Translations under genes and position numbers: made by a program | NCBI GenBank assembly: GCA_030530875.1 | Contig: JAUMUD010000004.1 | Location: 38,628 to 102,627 of the forward strand | Direction: 5' to 3' | DNA: 64,000 bases | Origin: Corynebacterium sp. | Lineage (GTDB): Bacteria > Actinomycetota > Actinomycetes > Mycobacteriales > Mycobacteriaceae | Notes under the pieces: generated by a model | What the model was told of the DNA's origin: nothing | Database searches by the model: none | The model's input: the letters and a program-made list of their open reading frames with translations, nothing else | Part shown: positions 9,005 through 20,511 of the stretch, piece after piece | Layout: every line of letters starts with the position of its first letter | How positions within the stretch are numbered: the first letter of the stretch is position 1

Positions 9005-9670
9005 CTACTGAGGTAAAATTGTGCTAATTGCGGCCTCCATGGCTGAGCTGTTGTGGGCCTCTTCGGTGGTGATGTAGCTGAGCCTCAGGAGTAACTCCAC
9101 AGTGGCCTCTACGTTGTTGATATCATCATCGCCTTGGCTGATAGCGGTGGCGATACCCTCGGTGGCACGCTCAATGAGTTTGGCAATAACTGGGTCGGTG
9201 CCATCCATGGTAAAGCGCCTGGTCCAGAGCTTATTGTCGGCGGCAATGGCAGCCTCGATTAGTGGGATTTTCTTGAATTCAAGCCAGAGGGCGCTGGAGC
9301 GGAAAAATTGGCTCACCGCGTCTGTGTCCTGGCATAATGCGCGAATATATGCTCGGAGCCATCGGCCAGGCTTAGTGTCTTCGGGGTCTAGGTAGGAAGC
9401 GACGAGGTCGTCGAAACGCGCCTGGGTAGCTACCGCAACCTCTTGGAGTAGGTGCTCGCGGGTGGGGAAGTGGTGAAGAACGCCGGATTTGGAGTAGCCA
9501 GCTTCGCGGGCAATGTCGTTGATGCTGACTGCAGAACCGTTCAAAGCGATGAGTCGCTCCGCAGTTTCAATGACTTTTTCCTTGCAGCGCTGGGCATTGC
9601 GTTGACGAGGGGACTTTCGGTTAGCCCTGGTAGAAGTGCCTTTGCTGCTAGATTGTCGCGTGGAAGTCAT
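9005..9670 (-). CDS. TetR-family repressor of the adjacent MFS exporter
   Basis: The 221-residue protein has a basic N-terminal tail (residues 1-28) before the TetR helix-turn-helix at about 30-78 (SINDIAREAGYSKSGVLHHFPTREHLL). The C-terminal ligand domain is of the drug-responsive type. The gene is divergent from a 14-helix MFS exporter, with 123 bases between the start codons holding two palindromes, the classic autoregulated efflux arrangement (compare LfrR/LfrA of mycobacteria). It is transcribed towards the MMPL gene but separated from it by that gene's own operators. Confidence 0.92.
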   Translation of the reverse strand: MTSTRQSSSKGTSTRANRKSPRQRNAQRCKEKVIETAERLIALNGSAVSINDIAREAGYSKSGVLHHFPTREHLLQEVAVATQARFDDLVASYLDPEDTKPGRWLRAYIRALCQDTDAVSQFFRSSALWLEFKKIPLIEAAIAADNKLWTRRFTMDGTDPVIAKLIERATEGIATAISQGDDDINNVEATVELLLRLSYITTEEAHNSSAMEAAISTILPQ

Positions 9671-9688
9671 ATCAACACTCTATCATGA

Positions 9689-9706
9689 ACCGACCGACTG
9701 GACGGT
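9689..9706. promoter_or_regulatory. TetR-type operator 1 (imperfect)
   Basis: ACCGACC and GGACGGT flank GACT; one mismatch from a perfect palindrome. It begins 19 bases before the repressor start codon at 9670 and shares its arms with the perfect copy at 9744. Confidence 0.75.
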
Positions 9707-9743
9707 AAGGAACAAAATATGTATAATCAACTTGTCATTCTTT

Positions 9744-9763
9744 AACCGACCACCCGGTCGGTT
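9744..9763. promoter_or_regulatory. TetR-type operator 2 (perfect)
   Basis: AACCGACC and GGTCGGTT are perfect 8-base arms around ACCC, ending 30 bases before the MFS start codon. This is the strongest palindrome between the divergent genes. Confidence 0.85.
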
Positions 9764-9793
9764 GATAAAAATTATTGAAAGGACTAGATAACA

Positions 9794-11299
9794 GTGGCCA
9801 CGCCAATCGTGAATTCAACGGGGACTCTTGGTACTCCCCGTGCGACGAAGCGCGAGTGGTTCGCATTCTCCATCCTCGTTCTTGCGGTGGTGCTTCTTAC
9901 AGTGGATGCGACGGTGCTGTCTTTGGCGATCCCATCGATCACTGATGCCCTTAATGCCTCTGGTACGCAGATTCTCTGGATCGGTGATATCTACTCCCTC
10001 ATGATTTCCGGCATGCTCATCACCATGGGCAATGTTGCTGACCGCTTTGGCCGCAAGAAACTTCTGATTTTCTCGGCCTTTGGTTTTGGTGCTGCTTCCT
10101 TGCTTGCTGCCTTCGCACCAAGCCCGCTGGTTCTGATTATTGCCCGTGCACTCATGGGCACAACCGGTGCTGGTCTCATGCCTTCCACACTGGCGCTGAT
10201 TCGCACCATCTTTAAGAACCCGCGTCAGCGCACCACAGCCATTTCCATTTGGGCTGCGGGTGCCTCTGCCGGTGCTGCCTTTGGTCCACTTATCGGTGGC
10301 ATCCTACTTGCTCATTTCTGGTGGGGCAGTGTTTTTCTGATTAATGCCCCAATGGCAGCAGTCATTATTATTGCCGGCCTGATTCTTCTTCCTGAATCCC
10401 GCAATGAAAAGAGTGGCCCTATTGATATTCCAAGCGTGCTGCTCTCCATCTTCGCCATTGTGCCGCTGGTCTATACGGTCAAGCACCTCTTTGCTAATGG
10501 CTTTGAGTTAAGCATCTTGCCACTTTTTATTATTGGTCTTGTTTGTGCTTGGTGCTTCGCCCGAAGGCAGAGGCAGATGGTCGAGCCACTCTTTGACTTC
10601 ACGCTCTTTAAGTTGCCCTCTTTCCGTAGCGCCATTATCGTGCAGTTCATCGCGGTTTTTGCTACCTCTGGTCTGATTTACTTCTTCAGCCAGTACCTGC
10701 AGTTTGTCCGCGGCTATGACCCACTCCATGCGGGTCTAATTGAGCTGCCAAATGCTGTGAGCGCCACCTTTGTTGTGGTGGTTGCCGCTGTTGCTGCCCG
10801 CAACTTCGGCGTCAACGGTGCCATGGCTCTGTCACTGGTGATTAACTCCATTGGCTTTATTGGCCTGGCATTCTCCGAACACCACGGTTCTATTCTGCTC
10901 ATCTGCATTAGCTTCGTCTTTGTGGGCCTGGGCGGTGGCCTTGGCTTCGCCCTTGGTACTGATGCGATTGTGGGTTCTGCCCCAGCAGACCGCAGTGGTG
11001 CAGCCTCCGCAATTTCGGAGACTTCCTACGAGCTTGGTGCCGGTATGGGTATTGCCATCCTCGGCTCCTTGATGGCTGCTTTCTACAGGTTTAATGGCGG
11101 TTATGCTGATTCCATTGCTACCGCCCACACAAGCCTTGAGCGCGGTCTACTTGATGCTGAATCTTATGTCTCAGCCAGCGGTGCTTTTAATGGCGCCATG
11201 GTTGTTGTGTCCCTTATTAGTGCGGCACTGATGATTGCTACTGCGGTTCTGGCCTATCGCCAGATGCCACGCACAGTACAGTCCTCCGCCCACGAATAA
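9794..11299 (+). CDS. MFS drug exporter, DHA2 (14-helix) family
   Basis: The 501-residue inner-membrane proton antiporter begins with GTG at 9794. Visible motifs are LTVDATVLSLAIPSI (family motif D1 region), GNVADRFGRKKLL (motif A in the first cytoplasmic loop) and the motif-C-like stretch AGASAGAAFGPLIGGILL. Fourteen hydrophobic segments can be counted. It resembles LfrA/EmrB-type exporters of dyes, quaternary ammonium compounds and fluoroquinolones; the true substrate is unknown. A short G+C-rich hairpin follows before the convergent rsgA gene. Confidence 0.93.
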   Translation: MATPIVNSTGTLGTPRATKREWFAFSILVLAVVLLTVDATVLSLAIPSITDALNASGTQILWIGDIYSLMISGMLITMGNVADRFGRKKLLIFSAFGFGAASLLAAFAPSPLVLIIARALMGTTGAGLMPSTLALIRTIFKNPRQRTTAISIWAAGASAGAAFGPLIGGILLAHFWWGSVFLINAPMAAVIIIAGLILLPESRNEKSGPIDIPSVLLSIFAIVPLVYTVKHLFANGFELSILPLFIIGLVCAWCFARRQRQMVEPLFDFTLFKLPSFRSAIIVQFIAVFATSGLIYFFSQYLQFVRGYDPLHAGLIELPNAVSATFVVVVAAVAARNFGVNGAMALSLVINSIGFIGLAFSEHHGSILLICISFVFVGLGGGLGFALGTDAIVGSAPADRSGAASAISETSYELGAGMGIAILGSLMAAFYRFNGGYADSIATAHTSLERGLLDAESYVSASGAFNGAMVVVSLISAALMIATAVLAYRQMPRTVQSSAHE

Positions 11300-11336
11300 G
11301 CCACAGCGGATTACTAGAGAACAAGAGATATAAGAA

Positions 11337-11361
11337 AAGCCCAGCACAAGTAGTACCGGGC
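11337..11361 (+). terminator. Weak hairpin between convergent MFS and rsgA genes
   Basis: AGCCC and GGGCT pair around a 14-base loop between the two convergent stop codons; there is no T-run, so the call is tentative. Confidence 0.35.
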
Positions 11362-11367
11362 TCGGGA

Positions 11368-12354
11368 TTAATTCTCCCAGGCAACATTGGTGCGTAGTTT
11401 CTCCAAGAGATTACGCACGGCAATGACGCGCCGGGCTGTGGCATCATCCTTGTCCAGGAGAGTGTCCAGGTAGCAGCCGGGCTCGAGGTGGGAGCAGCTG
11501 CGGGGGCAATTTTCCACGGCTTCCTTGAGGTCATCGAATACGTCGATGACCGTGTCGGCGTCCACATGGGCAAGGCCGAAGGAGCGCACACCAGGGGTGT
11601 CAATGAGCCAGCCGCCCTCCGGTAGCTCCATGGCTACGGACTGAGTGGAGGTGTGCTTGCCCTTGCCCACACCGGAGACCTCACCGGTGGCGCGGGAGGC
11701 CTCAGGGATAAGACGGTTCATGAGGGTGGATTTACCCACACCGCTATGGCCAATCAGGGCACTGACTTTGCCATTGACAATCTCAGTGACGCGCTCAATA
11801 GGGTCTTCAATGCCGCAGACAACCACCTGGACATCCAGGGCCTCAAATTCCTGGGCGAATTCTGTTGGGTCCGCAAGATCAGACTTAGTAAGCACAATGA
11901 CAGGGCGCACATTGCCCACAAAAGCGGCGACGAGGGCACGCTCCACAAAACCCGTGCGGGGTGGTGGATCGGCCAGGGCACACACAATGAGCAGCTGGTC
12001 AGCATTGGCCACCACAATGCGCTCATAGGGATCAGTGTCATCAGCAGTACGGCGCAGCACACTGTGACGGTCCGCAAGCTTGACTATGCGGGCAAGGGTG
12101 CCGGGTTTGCCGGAAATATCGCCGACCACTCCTACCTGGTCGCCCACCACGATGGGGGTGCGGCCAAGTTCGCGGGCACGCATGCAGTTAACGGTAATGC
12201 CATTAATATGCACGCCCCAGCGCCCACGGTCCTTGGATACGACCATGCCAAAAACCGCATCCTCATGCTTGGGGCGGTCCTTGGTGCGGGGACGACTGCC
12301 TTTGCCAGGGCGAATCTTTACATCGGATTCATCATAGGAGCGGCCACGACGCAT
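11368..12354 (-). CDS. rsgA: Ribosome small-subunit GTPase RsgA
   Basis: The 328-residue circularly permuted GTPase assists late maturation of the 30S subunit. After an N-terminal OB-fold region come the GTPase motifs in permuted order: G4 LTKSD, then G1 GHSGVGKST, then G3 DTPGVRSF. A Cys/His zinc cluster (CPRSCSHLEPGC) lies near residue 290. The start codon shares one base with the aroA stop (TAATG), so rsgA is translationally coupled to aroA, an arrangement also seen in C. glutamicum. Confidence 0.96.
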   Translation of the reverse strand: MRRGRSYDESDVKIRPGKGSRPRTKDRPKHEDAVFGMVVSKDRGRWGVHINGITVNCMRARELGRTPIVVGDQVGVVGDISGKPGTLARIVKLADRHSVLRRTADDTDPYERIVVANADQLLIVCALADPPPRTGFVERALVAAFVGNVRPVIVLTKSDLADPTEFAQEFEALDVQVVVCGIEDPIERVTEIVNGKVSALIGHSGVGKSTLMNRLIPEASRATGEVSGVGKGKHTSTQSVAMELPEGGWLIDTPGVRSFGLAHVDADTVIDVFDDLKEAVENCPRSCSHLEPGCYLDTLLDKDDATARRVIAVRNLLEKLRTNVAWEN

Positions 12355-13664
12355 TAGGCCTCACCTTCAAGGAGGGTCGTCCACATGGAGGCAAAATCAG
12401 GAAGGGTTTTGGATGTGGTTTCAATATTTTCCACCACAATGCCGGGAACACGAAGGCCAATAATGGCGCCGGCAGTGGCCATGCGGTGATCCGCATAGGA
12501 ATGCCAGAGGCCACCGTGGAGTGAATCAAGCGGGGTGGCGTGGATGGCGATACCATCTTCGAGTTCTTCGGCATTACCGCCGATGGCATTAATTTCGTCG
12601 ACAAGCGCCTTGAGGCGGTTGGTTTCGTGGCCACGCAGGTGGGCAATACCAGTGAGGCGGGAATCTGTCGCAGCCAGCACACAGAGGGCAGCCACGGTTG
12701 GGGCAAGCTCACCGATTTCCGACATATCGAGCTCAATGCCCTTAAGATCGCTCAAATCCTTGGGGCCGGTGACAATGAGTTCACCGCTATCGGCATCCAG
12801 GCTAACCGTGCCACCCATGGCCTTAGCAATATCACGGAACTGGTCGCCCGGCTGAGTGGTTTTCTTCGGCCACAAAGTACGCACCGTACCACCGGTGGCC
12901 AGGGCCGCTGCCAAGAATGGGGTGGCATTGGACAAATCAGGTTCAATATCCCACAGCTTGGCGGCAATAGGGCCAGCCGCCACATGCCAGGTGTCCTTAG
13001 CAGGCTCAGTGACAGTCACACCGGCCTCACGCAGCATAGCCACGGTCATATCAATATGTGGCATGGAAGGAAGAGCGCCACCCTGGTGGCGCACAGTAAT
13101 GCCCTTATCGGTGCGCGCACCCATAAGCAGCAAACCGGAAACAAACTGGGAGGAAGCAGAAGCATCAATGGTGACTTCACCGCCGGCAACGCTGCCGGTG
13201 CCCTCAATACGGAATGGCAGGCTATCGCCTTCCACATCCACACCAAGGGCACGAAGACCATCCAGGATGGTGCCCATCGGGCGATTACGGGCATATTCAT
13301 CGCCATCAAAAATGACGGTGCCACGGGCGAAAGCGCCAAGGCCAGGGGCAAAGCGCATGACAGTACCAGCCAGGCCACAATCCACGGTGCCACCATGGAA
13401 ATGCTCCGGTGGGGTGATGCGAATATCACCAACGGTACTGCCAGGGGCGGCAGGAAGTTCCTGCACAGAGGCACCAAGGGCACGCAGCGCACCAAGCATG
13501 AGTTCACTATCGCGGGAACGCAGCGCCCCGCGCACCACAGAGGTGCTATTGGCGGCGGCTAAACCGGCAAGAATGAGAGCACGGTTAGTCATGGATTTGG
13601 AACCGGGAATGCTTACGCGCCCCGCAATTGGGCTAGTGGTGCTTGGTGCTTTCCAGTCAGTCAT
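12354..13664 (-). CDS. aroA: 3-phosphoshikimate 1-carboxyvinyltransferase (EPSP synthase)
   Basis: The 436-residue enzyme transfers the enolpyruvyl group of PEP to shikimate 3-phosphate, the sixth step of the shikimate pathway, in the cytosol. Motifs: [17 protein letters not shown] (binding of shikimate 3-phosphate), [15 protein letters not shown] and [16 protein letters not shown] (PEP-binding loop). I chose ATG at 13664 (MTDWKAPS) because AGGAAGG lies 8 bases upstream; the frame can be opened eight codons earlier without a site. It lies 10 bases behind ybaK and overlaps rsgA. Confidence 0.96.
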   Translation of the reverse strand: MTDWKAPSTTSPIAGRVSIPGSKSMTNRALILAGLAAANSTSVVRGALRSRDSELMLGALRALGASVQELPAAPGSTVGDIRITPPEHFHGGTVDCGLAGTVMRFAPGLGAFARGTVIFDGDEYARNRPMGTILDGLRALGVDVEGDSLPFRIEGTGSVAGGEVTIDASASSQFVSGLLLMGARTDKGITVRHQGGALPSMPHIDMTVAMLREAGVTVTEPAKDTWHVAAGPIAAKLWDIEPDLSNATPFLAAALATGGTVRTLWPKKTTQPGDQFRDIAKAMGGTVSLDADSGELIVTGPKDLSDLKGIELDMSEIGELAPTVAALCVLAATDSRLTGIAHLRGHETNRLKALVDEINAIGGNAEELEDGIAIHATPLDSLHGGLWHSYADHRMATAGAIIGLRVPGIVVENIETTSKTLPDFASMWTTLLEGEA

Positions 13665-13674
13665 GGGTGCCTTC

Positions 13675-14157
13675 CTATTCGCCAGCAACAGGGCCGAAAA
13701 CAGCCTTGGTCAGGGTAGCCAGGTCCTCAGCATTGAGTTCGATATCAAGGCCGCGCTTACCACCGGAGACCATAATGGTGGGGTAGTCCTTCGCGCTTTC
13801 ATCAATAACGGTAGGTAGCAGACGCTTTTGACCAAGGGGGCTAATGCCGCCGGGAACATAGCCGGTCAAAGACTGTGCCTTTTTCTGGTCAGCCATGGAG
13901 AGTTTGCCAAAACCAAGGGCCTCAGCGGCACGCTTAAGGCTTAGGTGGCCAGTGACGGGAACACAGGCCACACCATAGTTTTTACCGTCAGTGATGACGA
14001 GAGTTTTGAAGATTCTTTCCGCGGGAAAGTCAAGGTTAGCAGCAGCATTATCACCAAAATGATCAGTGCCACCCTCAAAAGTGTGGACAGAGTGTTCAAT
14101 ATCAGCTACTGCTTGCAAAGCGGGGGTAGCCCCGCCAGTTTTCTTCTTTTTTCCCAT
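13675..14157 (-). CDS. ybaK: YbaK/EbsC-type aminoacyl-tRNA deacylase
   Basis: The 160-residue protein probably hydrolyses mischarged Cys-tRNA(Pro). It begins [15 protein letters not shown] and carries the YbaK core ([22 protein letters not shown], then the [14 protein letters not shown] loop containing the GxxSP-type motif). Start choice is uncertain: three in-frame ATGs occur at 14157, 14169 and 14181, with only a weak ribosome binding site. The gene is divergent from sigH, and the two start regions lie within about 50 bases of each other. Confidence 0.9.
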   Translation of the reverse strand: MGKKKKTGGATPALQAVADIEHSVHTFEGGTDHFGDNAAANLDFPAERIFKTLVITDGKNYGVACVPVTGHLSLKRAAEALGFGKLSMADQKKAQSLTGYVPGGISPLGQKRLLPTVIDESAKDYPTIMVSGGKRGLDIELNAEDLATLTKAVFGPVAGE

Positions 14158-14208
14158 GCCTATTAGCATACAGGTAGCCATAAAAATTGGCTCATGTAAA
14201 ATTACACT

Positions 14209-14802
14209 ATGCCCCAATTGGATTTGAAAGAGCGCTTCCAAACAGAGGCTTTGCCGCTTCTTGATACCCTCTACGCTGGTGCTTTGCGCATGACCAAGAA
14301 TGCGGCAGATGCGGAGGATTTGGTCCAGGAGACCTATATGAAGGCTTTCGAGAAATTTGATAGTTTCACGGAAGGGACAAACCTTAAGGCCTGGTTATAC
14401 CGCATTATGACCAATACCTACATTAACCACTACCGTAAGGCGCAGCGTCGTCCGACGGAGACTTCCGCTGAGGAAATCACAGATTATCAGTTGCTCTCGA
14501 CTTCCTCCCATGAGTCCACAGGCTTGGAGTCGGCCGAGGTTGAGGCGCTCAAGCTTTTGCCCGATACCGAGATCGCGGAGGCTCTTAATGCGCTTTCCGA
14601 CGACTACCGCATGGTCATCTACTATTCCGATATTGAGGGCCTTCCCTATAAAGAAATTGCCGATATTCTCGACGTTCCTCTTGGTACGGTCATGTCGCGC
14701 CTTCATCGTGGAAGAAAAAAGCTCCGTGAGGCGTTGAAGGAAGTGGCCGCCGAACAAGGTATTGGTGTCCAGAATAAAGCTATTAAGGCCGGGAAGGAAT
14801 AA
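14209..14802 (+). CDS. sigH: ECF sigma factor SigH
   Basis: The 197-residue sigma-70 family ECF factor governs the thiol-oxidative and heat stress response in corynebacteria and mycobacteria. Region 2 is [20 protein letters not shown] with [19 protein letters not shown]; region 4 is [46 protein letters not shown]. The -10-like TAAAAT at 14197-14202 lies only 6 bases before ATG, so the message is probably leaderless. It is followed after 2 bases by the gene of its anti-sigma factor. Confidence 0.96.
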   Translation: MPQLDLKERFQTEALPLLDTLYAGALRMTKNAADAEDLVQETYMKAFEKFDSFTEGTNLKAWLYRIMTNTYINHYRKAQRRPTETSAEEITDYQLLSTSSHESTGLESAEVEALKLLPDTEIAEALNALSDDYRMVIYYSDIEGLPYKEIADILDVPLGTVMSRLHRGRKKLREALKEVAAEQGIGVQNKAIKAGKE

Positions 14803-14804
14803 AC

Positions 14805-15059
14805 ATGCGCTGTGAAGAGACGTTCAAGCTTCTAACTGAGCTTATCGACGGCCACTGTGATGCCGCCCGCAAGGAACTGCTGCGCCAGCAGGTAGAAAAA
14901 TGCCCCGAGTGCTTTGCTACCTTGGGCATTGAGCAGGAAGTGCGTGCCCTACTGCGCCGTAGTTGTAGTGTTCAAGCACCCGAGGCTTTGCGCATCAGGA
15001 TTGTGATGCAGCTAAGTTTGCAAGGTGGAGCGCAAGATAAGCAGTCTCCTCAGGGCTAA
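14805..15059 (+). CDS. rshA: Anti-sigma factor RshA with altered zinc motif
   Basis: The 84-residue RsrA/RshA-type anti-sigma factor is encoded 2 bases after sigH and translated from GGAAGGAA upstream. Zinc-containing members use Cys, then His-x3-Cys-x2-Cys. Here Cys3, Cys33 and Cys36 are present with the expected spacing, but position 29, where RsrA has its His ligand, is Gln (LRQQVEKCPEC). His17 and Cys18 lie nearby and could compensate. The C-terminal half (VRALLRRSCSVQAPEALRIRI) is typical. Its last 65 bases overlap the convergent bglG gene. Confidence 0.9.
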   Translation: MRCEETFKLLTELIDGHCDAARKELLRQQVEKCPECFATLGIEQEVRALLRRSCSVQAPEALRIRIVMQLSLQGGAQDKQSPQG

Positions 15060-15771
15060 GGTCCTGCAGGGGACCGCCCACTGCGTGCGCGATGTGCTGG
15101 GCAGCCAGATAGGATTCTGGATGCTCAGTAGCTATAGGTAAGGAAATACGCTTCTTGGTTTCTGCCCCTCGTTCACGGCGGGCAAGAAGATACCGAATAT
15201 GGGTAATGAAACGGCTGACCTCGTGGGATTCAGAATCCAAGGGGCAGCCTAATTCTTTTTCTGCACTCGCGAGAATCAATGCAATTAACTCGGCATTAGC
15301 TATTTTTCCACCTTGGGCATTAATAAAGTGCATGGCGAAAGCCACCGCCTCATCCTCAGAAAACTGCAGCTCAGGGTAGTGTTCGTGCAGAATTTTCACT
15401 GCGTGCTTGCCGTGATTTAGCTCAGTGGGGTAGAGCTGGGCAATTTCAAAACGCAGGGGATAGTCAAGAGTGAGGCCCTCTTTGGTGCGCTTAACCACAT
15501 AATCACAATGATCGGCAAGTCCAATAATCAGGGCCTGTGGCGCGCCGGGACCAGCTATTTCGCGGGCTATCTCATAGGACTGTAGCGAAATTTCAGAAAT
15601 GAGGGCAGGGTTATGCACATCATCTGGCACAAATACCTGCTCAACTGCGTTGGGGTCAATGGTGTCCCCCATCTTTTTCCCAAAACCAATACCCTTGCCC
15701 AGGACCATGACCTGGCGGCCATTATCATAGGCAAGAGCAGCATTATGGTTTATAGCCCGGATAATTTCCAT
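14995..15771 (-). CDS. bglG: BglG/LicT-family transcription antiterminator
   Basis: The 258-residue protein has an N-terminal RNA-binding CAT domain (residues 1-55, MEIIRAINHNAALAYDNGRQVMVLGKGIGFGKK) and two PTS-regulation domains with conserved His (ADHCDYVV, LNHGKHAVKILHEHYPEL, ATEHPESYLAAQHIAHAV). It binds a hairpin in the leader of bglF to prevent early termination when beta-glucosides are present; PTS phosphorylation sets its activity. It is the last gene of bglF-bglA-bglG, 9 bases after bglA. Its 3' end runs 65 bases into rshA on the other strand. Confidence 0.95.
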   Translation of the reverse strand: MEIIRAINHNAALAYDNGRQVMVLGKGIGFGKKMGDTIDPNAVEQVFVPDDVHNPALISEISLQSYEIAREIAGPGAPQALIIGLADHCDYVVKRTKEGLTLDYPLRFEIAQLYPTELNHGKHAVKILHEHYPELQFSEDEAVAFAMHFINAQGGKIANAELIALILASAEKELGCPLDSESHEVSRFITHIRYLLARRERGAETKKRISLPIATEHPESYLAAQHIAHAVGGPLQDLSPEETAYLALHLANLAASQS

Positions 15772-15780
15772 AGAGCTAGT

Positions 15781-19255
<3,475 letters not shown>

Positions 19256-19286
19256 TGATGTTTTTGAATCTACACCATAAAAGAAA

Positions 19287-19307
19287 AAGGAGGCAAATTG
19301 CCTCCTT
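19287..19307 (-). terminator. Terminator after the bL37 gene
   Basis: AAGGAGGCAA and TTGCCTCCTT are inverted; read on the minus strand the hairpin is followed by TTTTCTTTT. It separates the small ribosomal-protein gene from the bgl leader. Confidence 0.85.
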
Positions 19308-19313
19308 AGGAAC

Positions 19314-19388
19314 TTAAGCGTTAGGGCGCTTGCCGTGATTTGCCTTGCCCTTACGACGATCCTTGCGCTTACGACCGCGCTTGCTCAT
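19314..19388 (-). CDS. Ribosomal protein bL37-like mini-protein (24 residues)
   Basis: A 24-codon gene runs from ATG at 19388 to TAA at 19314. The product is very basic, starts MSKRGRKRKDRRKG and ends KANHGKRPNA. This matches the tiny actinobacterial large-subunit protein bL37, seen in mycobacterial ribosome structures, whose members also end in ANHGKRPNA. AAGGAG lies 7 bases before the start and a strong terminator lies right after the stop, so it is a real gene. It is shorter than usual annotation cut-offs. Confidence 0.88.
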   Translation of the reverse strand: MSKRGRKRKDRRKGKANHGKRPNA

Positions 19389-19444
19389 GCTAGTCTCCTT
19401 CTAGACTTCAAATACAGTGATCTGTTGTTACTTTACCAAAAGGC

Positions 19445-19702
19445 TTAGATCTGTGCACGTACGCGGGCACGGGTGCGGTTCTTGCGCTTGAGGGCGCGAC
19501 GCTCCTCTTCGCTCATGCCACCCCAGACGCCAGCGTCTTGACCAGTGGAAAGAGCCCAATCTAGGCACTCAGTGGTGACAGGGCAGGAATTGCAAACCAG
19601 CTTGGCTTCGGCAATCTGCTGGAGCGCCGGACCAGAGTTACCTACTGGGAAAAACAGCTCTGGGTCAGAGTTACGGCAACCAGCGCGATGACGCCAATCC
19701 AT
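19445..19702 (-). CDS. whiB1: WhiB-family iron-sulphur regulator WhiB1 (WhcE-type)
   Basis: The 85-residue protein binds a 4Fe-4S cluster through Cys9, Cys37, Cys40 and Cys46, has the GVWGG turn (residues about 58-62) and a basic C-terminal tail. It begins MDWRHRAGCRNSDPELFFPVGNSGPAL, the exact WhiB1-type opening. WhiB1 is a nitric-oxide-sensitive partner of the main sigma factor, and in C. glutamicum the whcE gene sits beside sigH, as here apart from the intervening bgl operon. AAGGAGA precedes ATG. Confidence 0.95.
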   Translation of the reverse strand: MDWRHRAGCRNSDPELFFPVGNSGPALQQIAEAKLVCNSCPVTTECLDWALSTGQDAGVWGGMSEEERRALKRKNRTRARVRAQI

Positions 19703-19994
19703 GTGGTCTCCTTCGGGTGAGAAATTAAGAATATATTAAGTATTACTAGAAAATAATCGCACGGAATTAAGGAAAAGTAAATACTTTTTTAAAAATGTGA
19801 CCAAGCTCATATAAATTCTAAAAGGCCACGATCTAGTAGGGAAGATTAGGCTAGGCTAAGAATGAAAAGGTCATTTCTGTGACTCCTGTGACTGGATTAT
19901 TTGAGTTTTGGCGATCAGCGTGCTACGGATCCGTAACCTTAAGGATTATCTTATTTGGCCAGCATGCGCGCGCAGTCGGGTACAATAATCTACC
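19703..19994. other. Divergent promoter interval of whiB1 and a membrane-protein gene
   Basis: 292 bases without a gene; A/T-rich between 19730 and 19880. On the plus strand TACAAT at 19980-19985 is a -10 box for the gene at 19995. No strong palindrome was found. Confidence 0.5.
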
Positions 19995-20444
19995 GTGAGC
20001 ACTACCGAAGAAAAAGAAATTCCACCCGCACCCGTCCGCTATGCCGGCATCCTCGGCATGCTGGAGGGCCTGGTTGGCATTATCTACGCCATCGCCCAGG
20101 TTATCCATCAGGCCACCCATGGTCCGGTTTCTGACCTTGTGGTGGAAAATGGCGGCTCTGCAAGCTTCATTCAGGGCGGCCTTGGCTATGCCAATGCCAT
20201 CTTCCTCATCATTATCTTCGGTGCTGTGGGCCTTGGTGGCCTATTCCTCTTCAGGGGTAAGCGCTGGGGCCGTGGCCCAGTTTTCTGCGCCAATCTCTTC
20301 GCCTTCGTCCTGGCCTACTTCCTCTATGGCGCCGGCCAGTACATCATTATGGTCATCGCCATTATCGTAGGCCTGATTGGTTTGGGCTTCCTGCTCAATA
20401 AGCAAGCCGTGAGTTGGGCAGCCGCCCGCTATGCCGAGCGGTAG
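19995..20444 (+). CDS. Conserved membrane protein, function unknown
   Basis: The 149-residue protein has a short charged N-terminus, then four transmembrane helices at about 16-40, 65-87, 93-112 and 115-133. I do not recognise a catalytic or binding motif. Start GTG at 19995 lies 9 bases after the -10 hexamer TACAAT, so translation is probably leaderless. It converges on the Rv3212-like gene and shares a terminator with it. Confidence 0.8.
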   Translation: MSTTEEKEIPPAPVRYAGILGMLEGLVGIIYAIAQVIHQATHGPVSDLVVENGGSASFIQGGLGYANAIFLIIIFGAVGLGGLFLFRGKRWGRGPVFCANLFAFVLAYFLYGAGQYIIMVIAIIVGLIGLGFLLNKQAVSWAAARYAER

Positions 20445-20463
20445 TCTAAAACCGCAGCTAGAA

Positions 20464-20496
20464 GCCCGGTTGAGGTAAAATTATCCTCGCCGGGCC
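20464..20496. terminator. Bidirectional terminator between convergent genes
   Basis: GCCCGG...CCGGGC with an inner GAGG/CCTC pair forms a hairpin between stop codons at 20444 and 20512; A/T-rich tails lie on the plus side. Confidence 0.7.
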
Positions 20497-20511
20497 TTAT
20501 TTATTTCAGCT

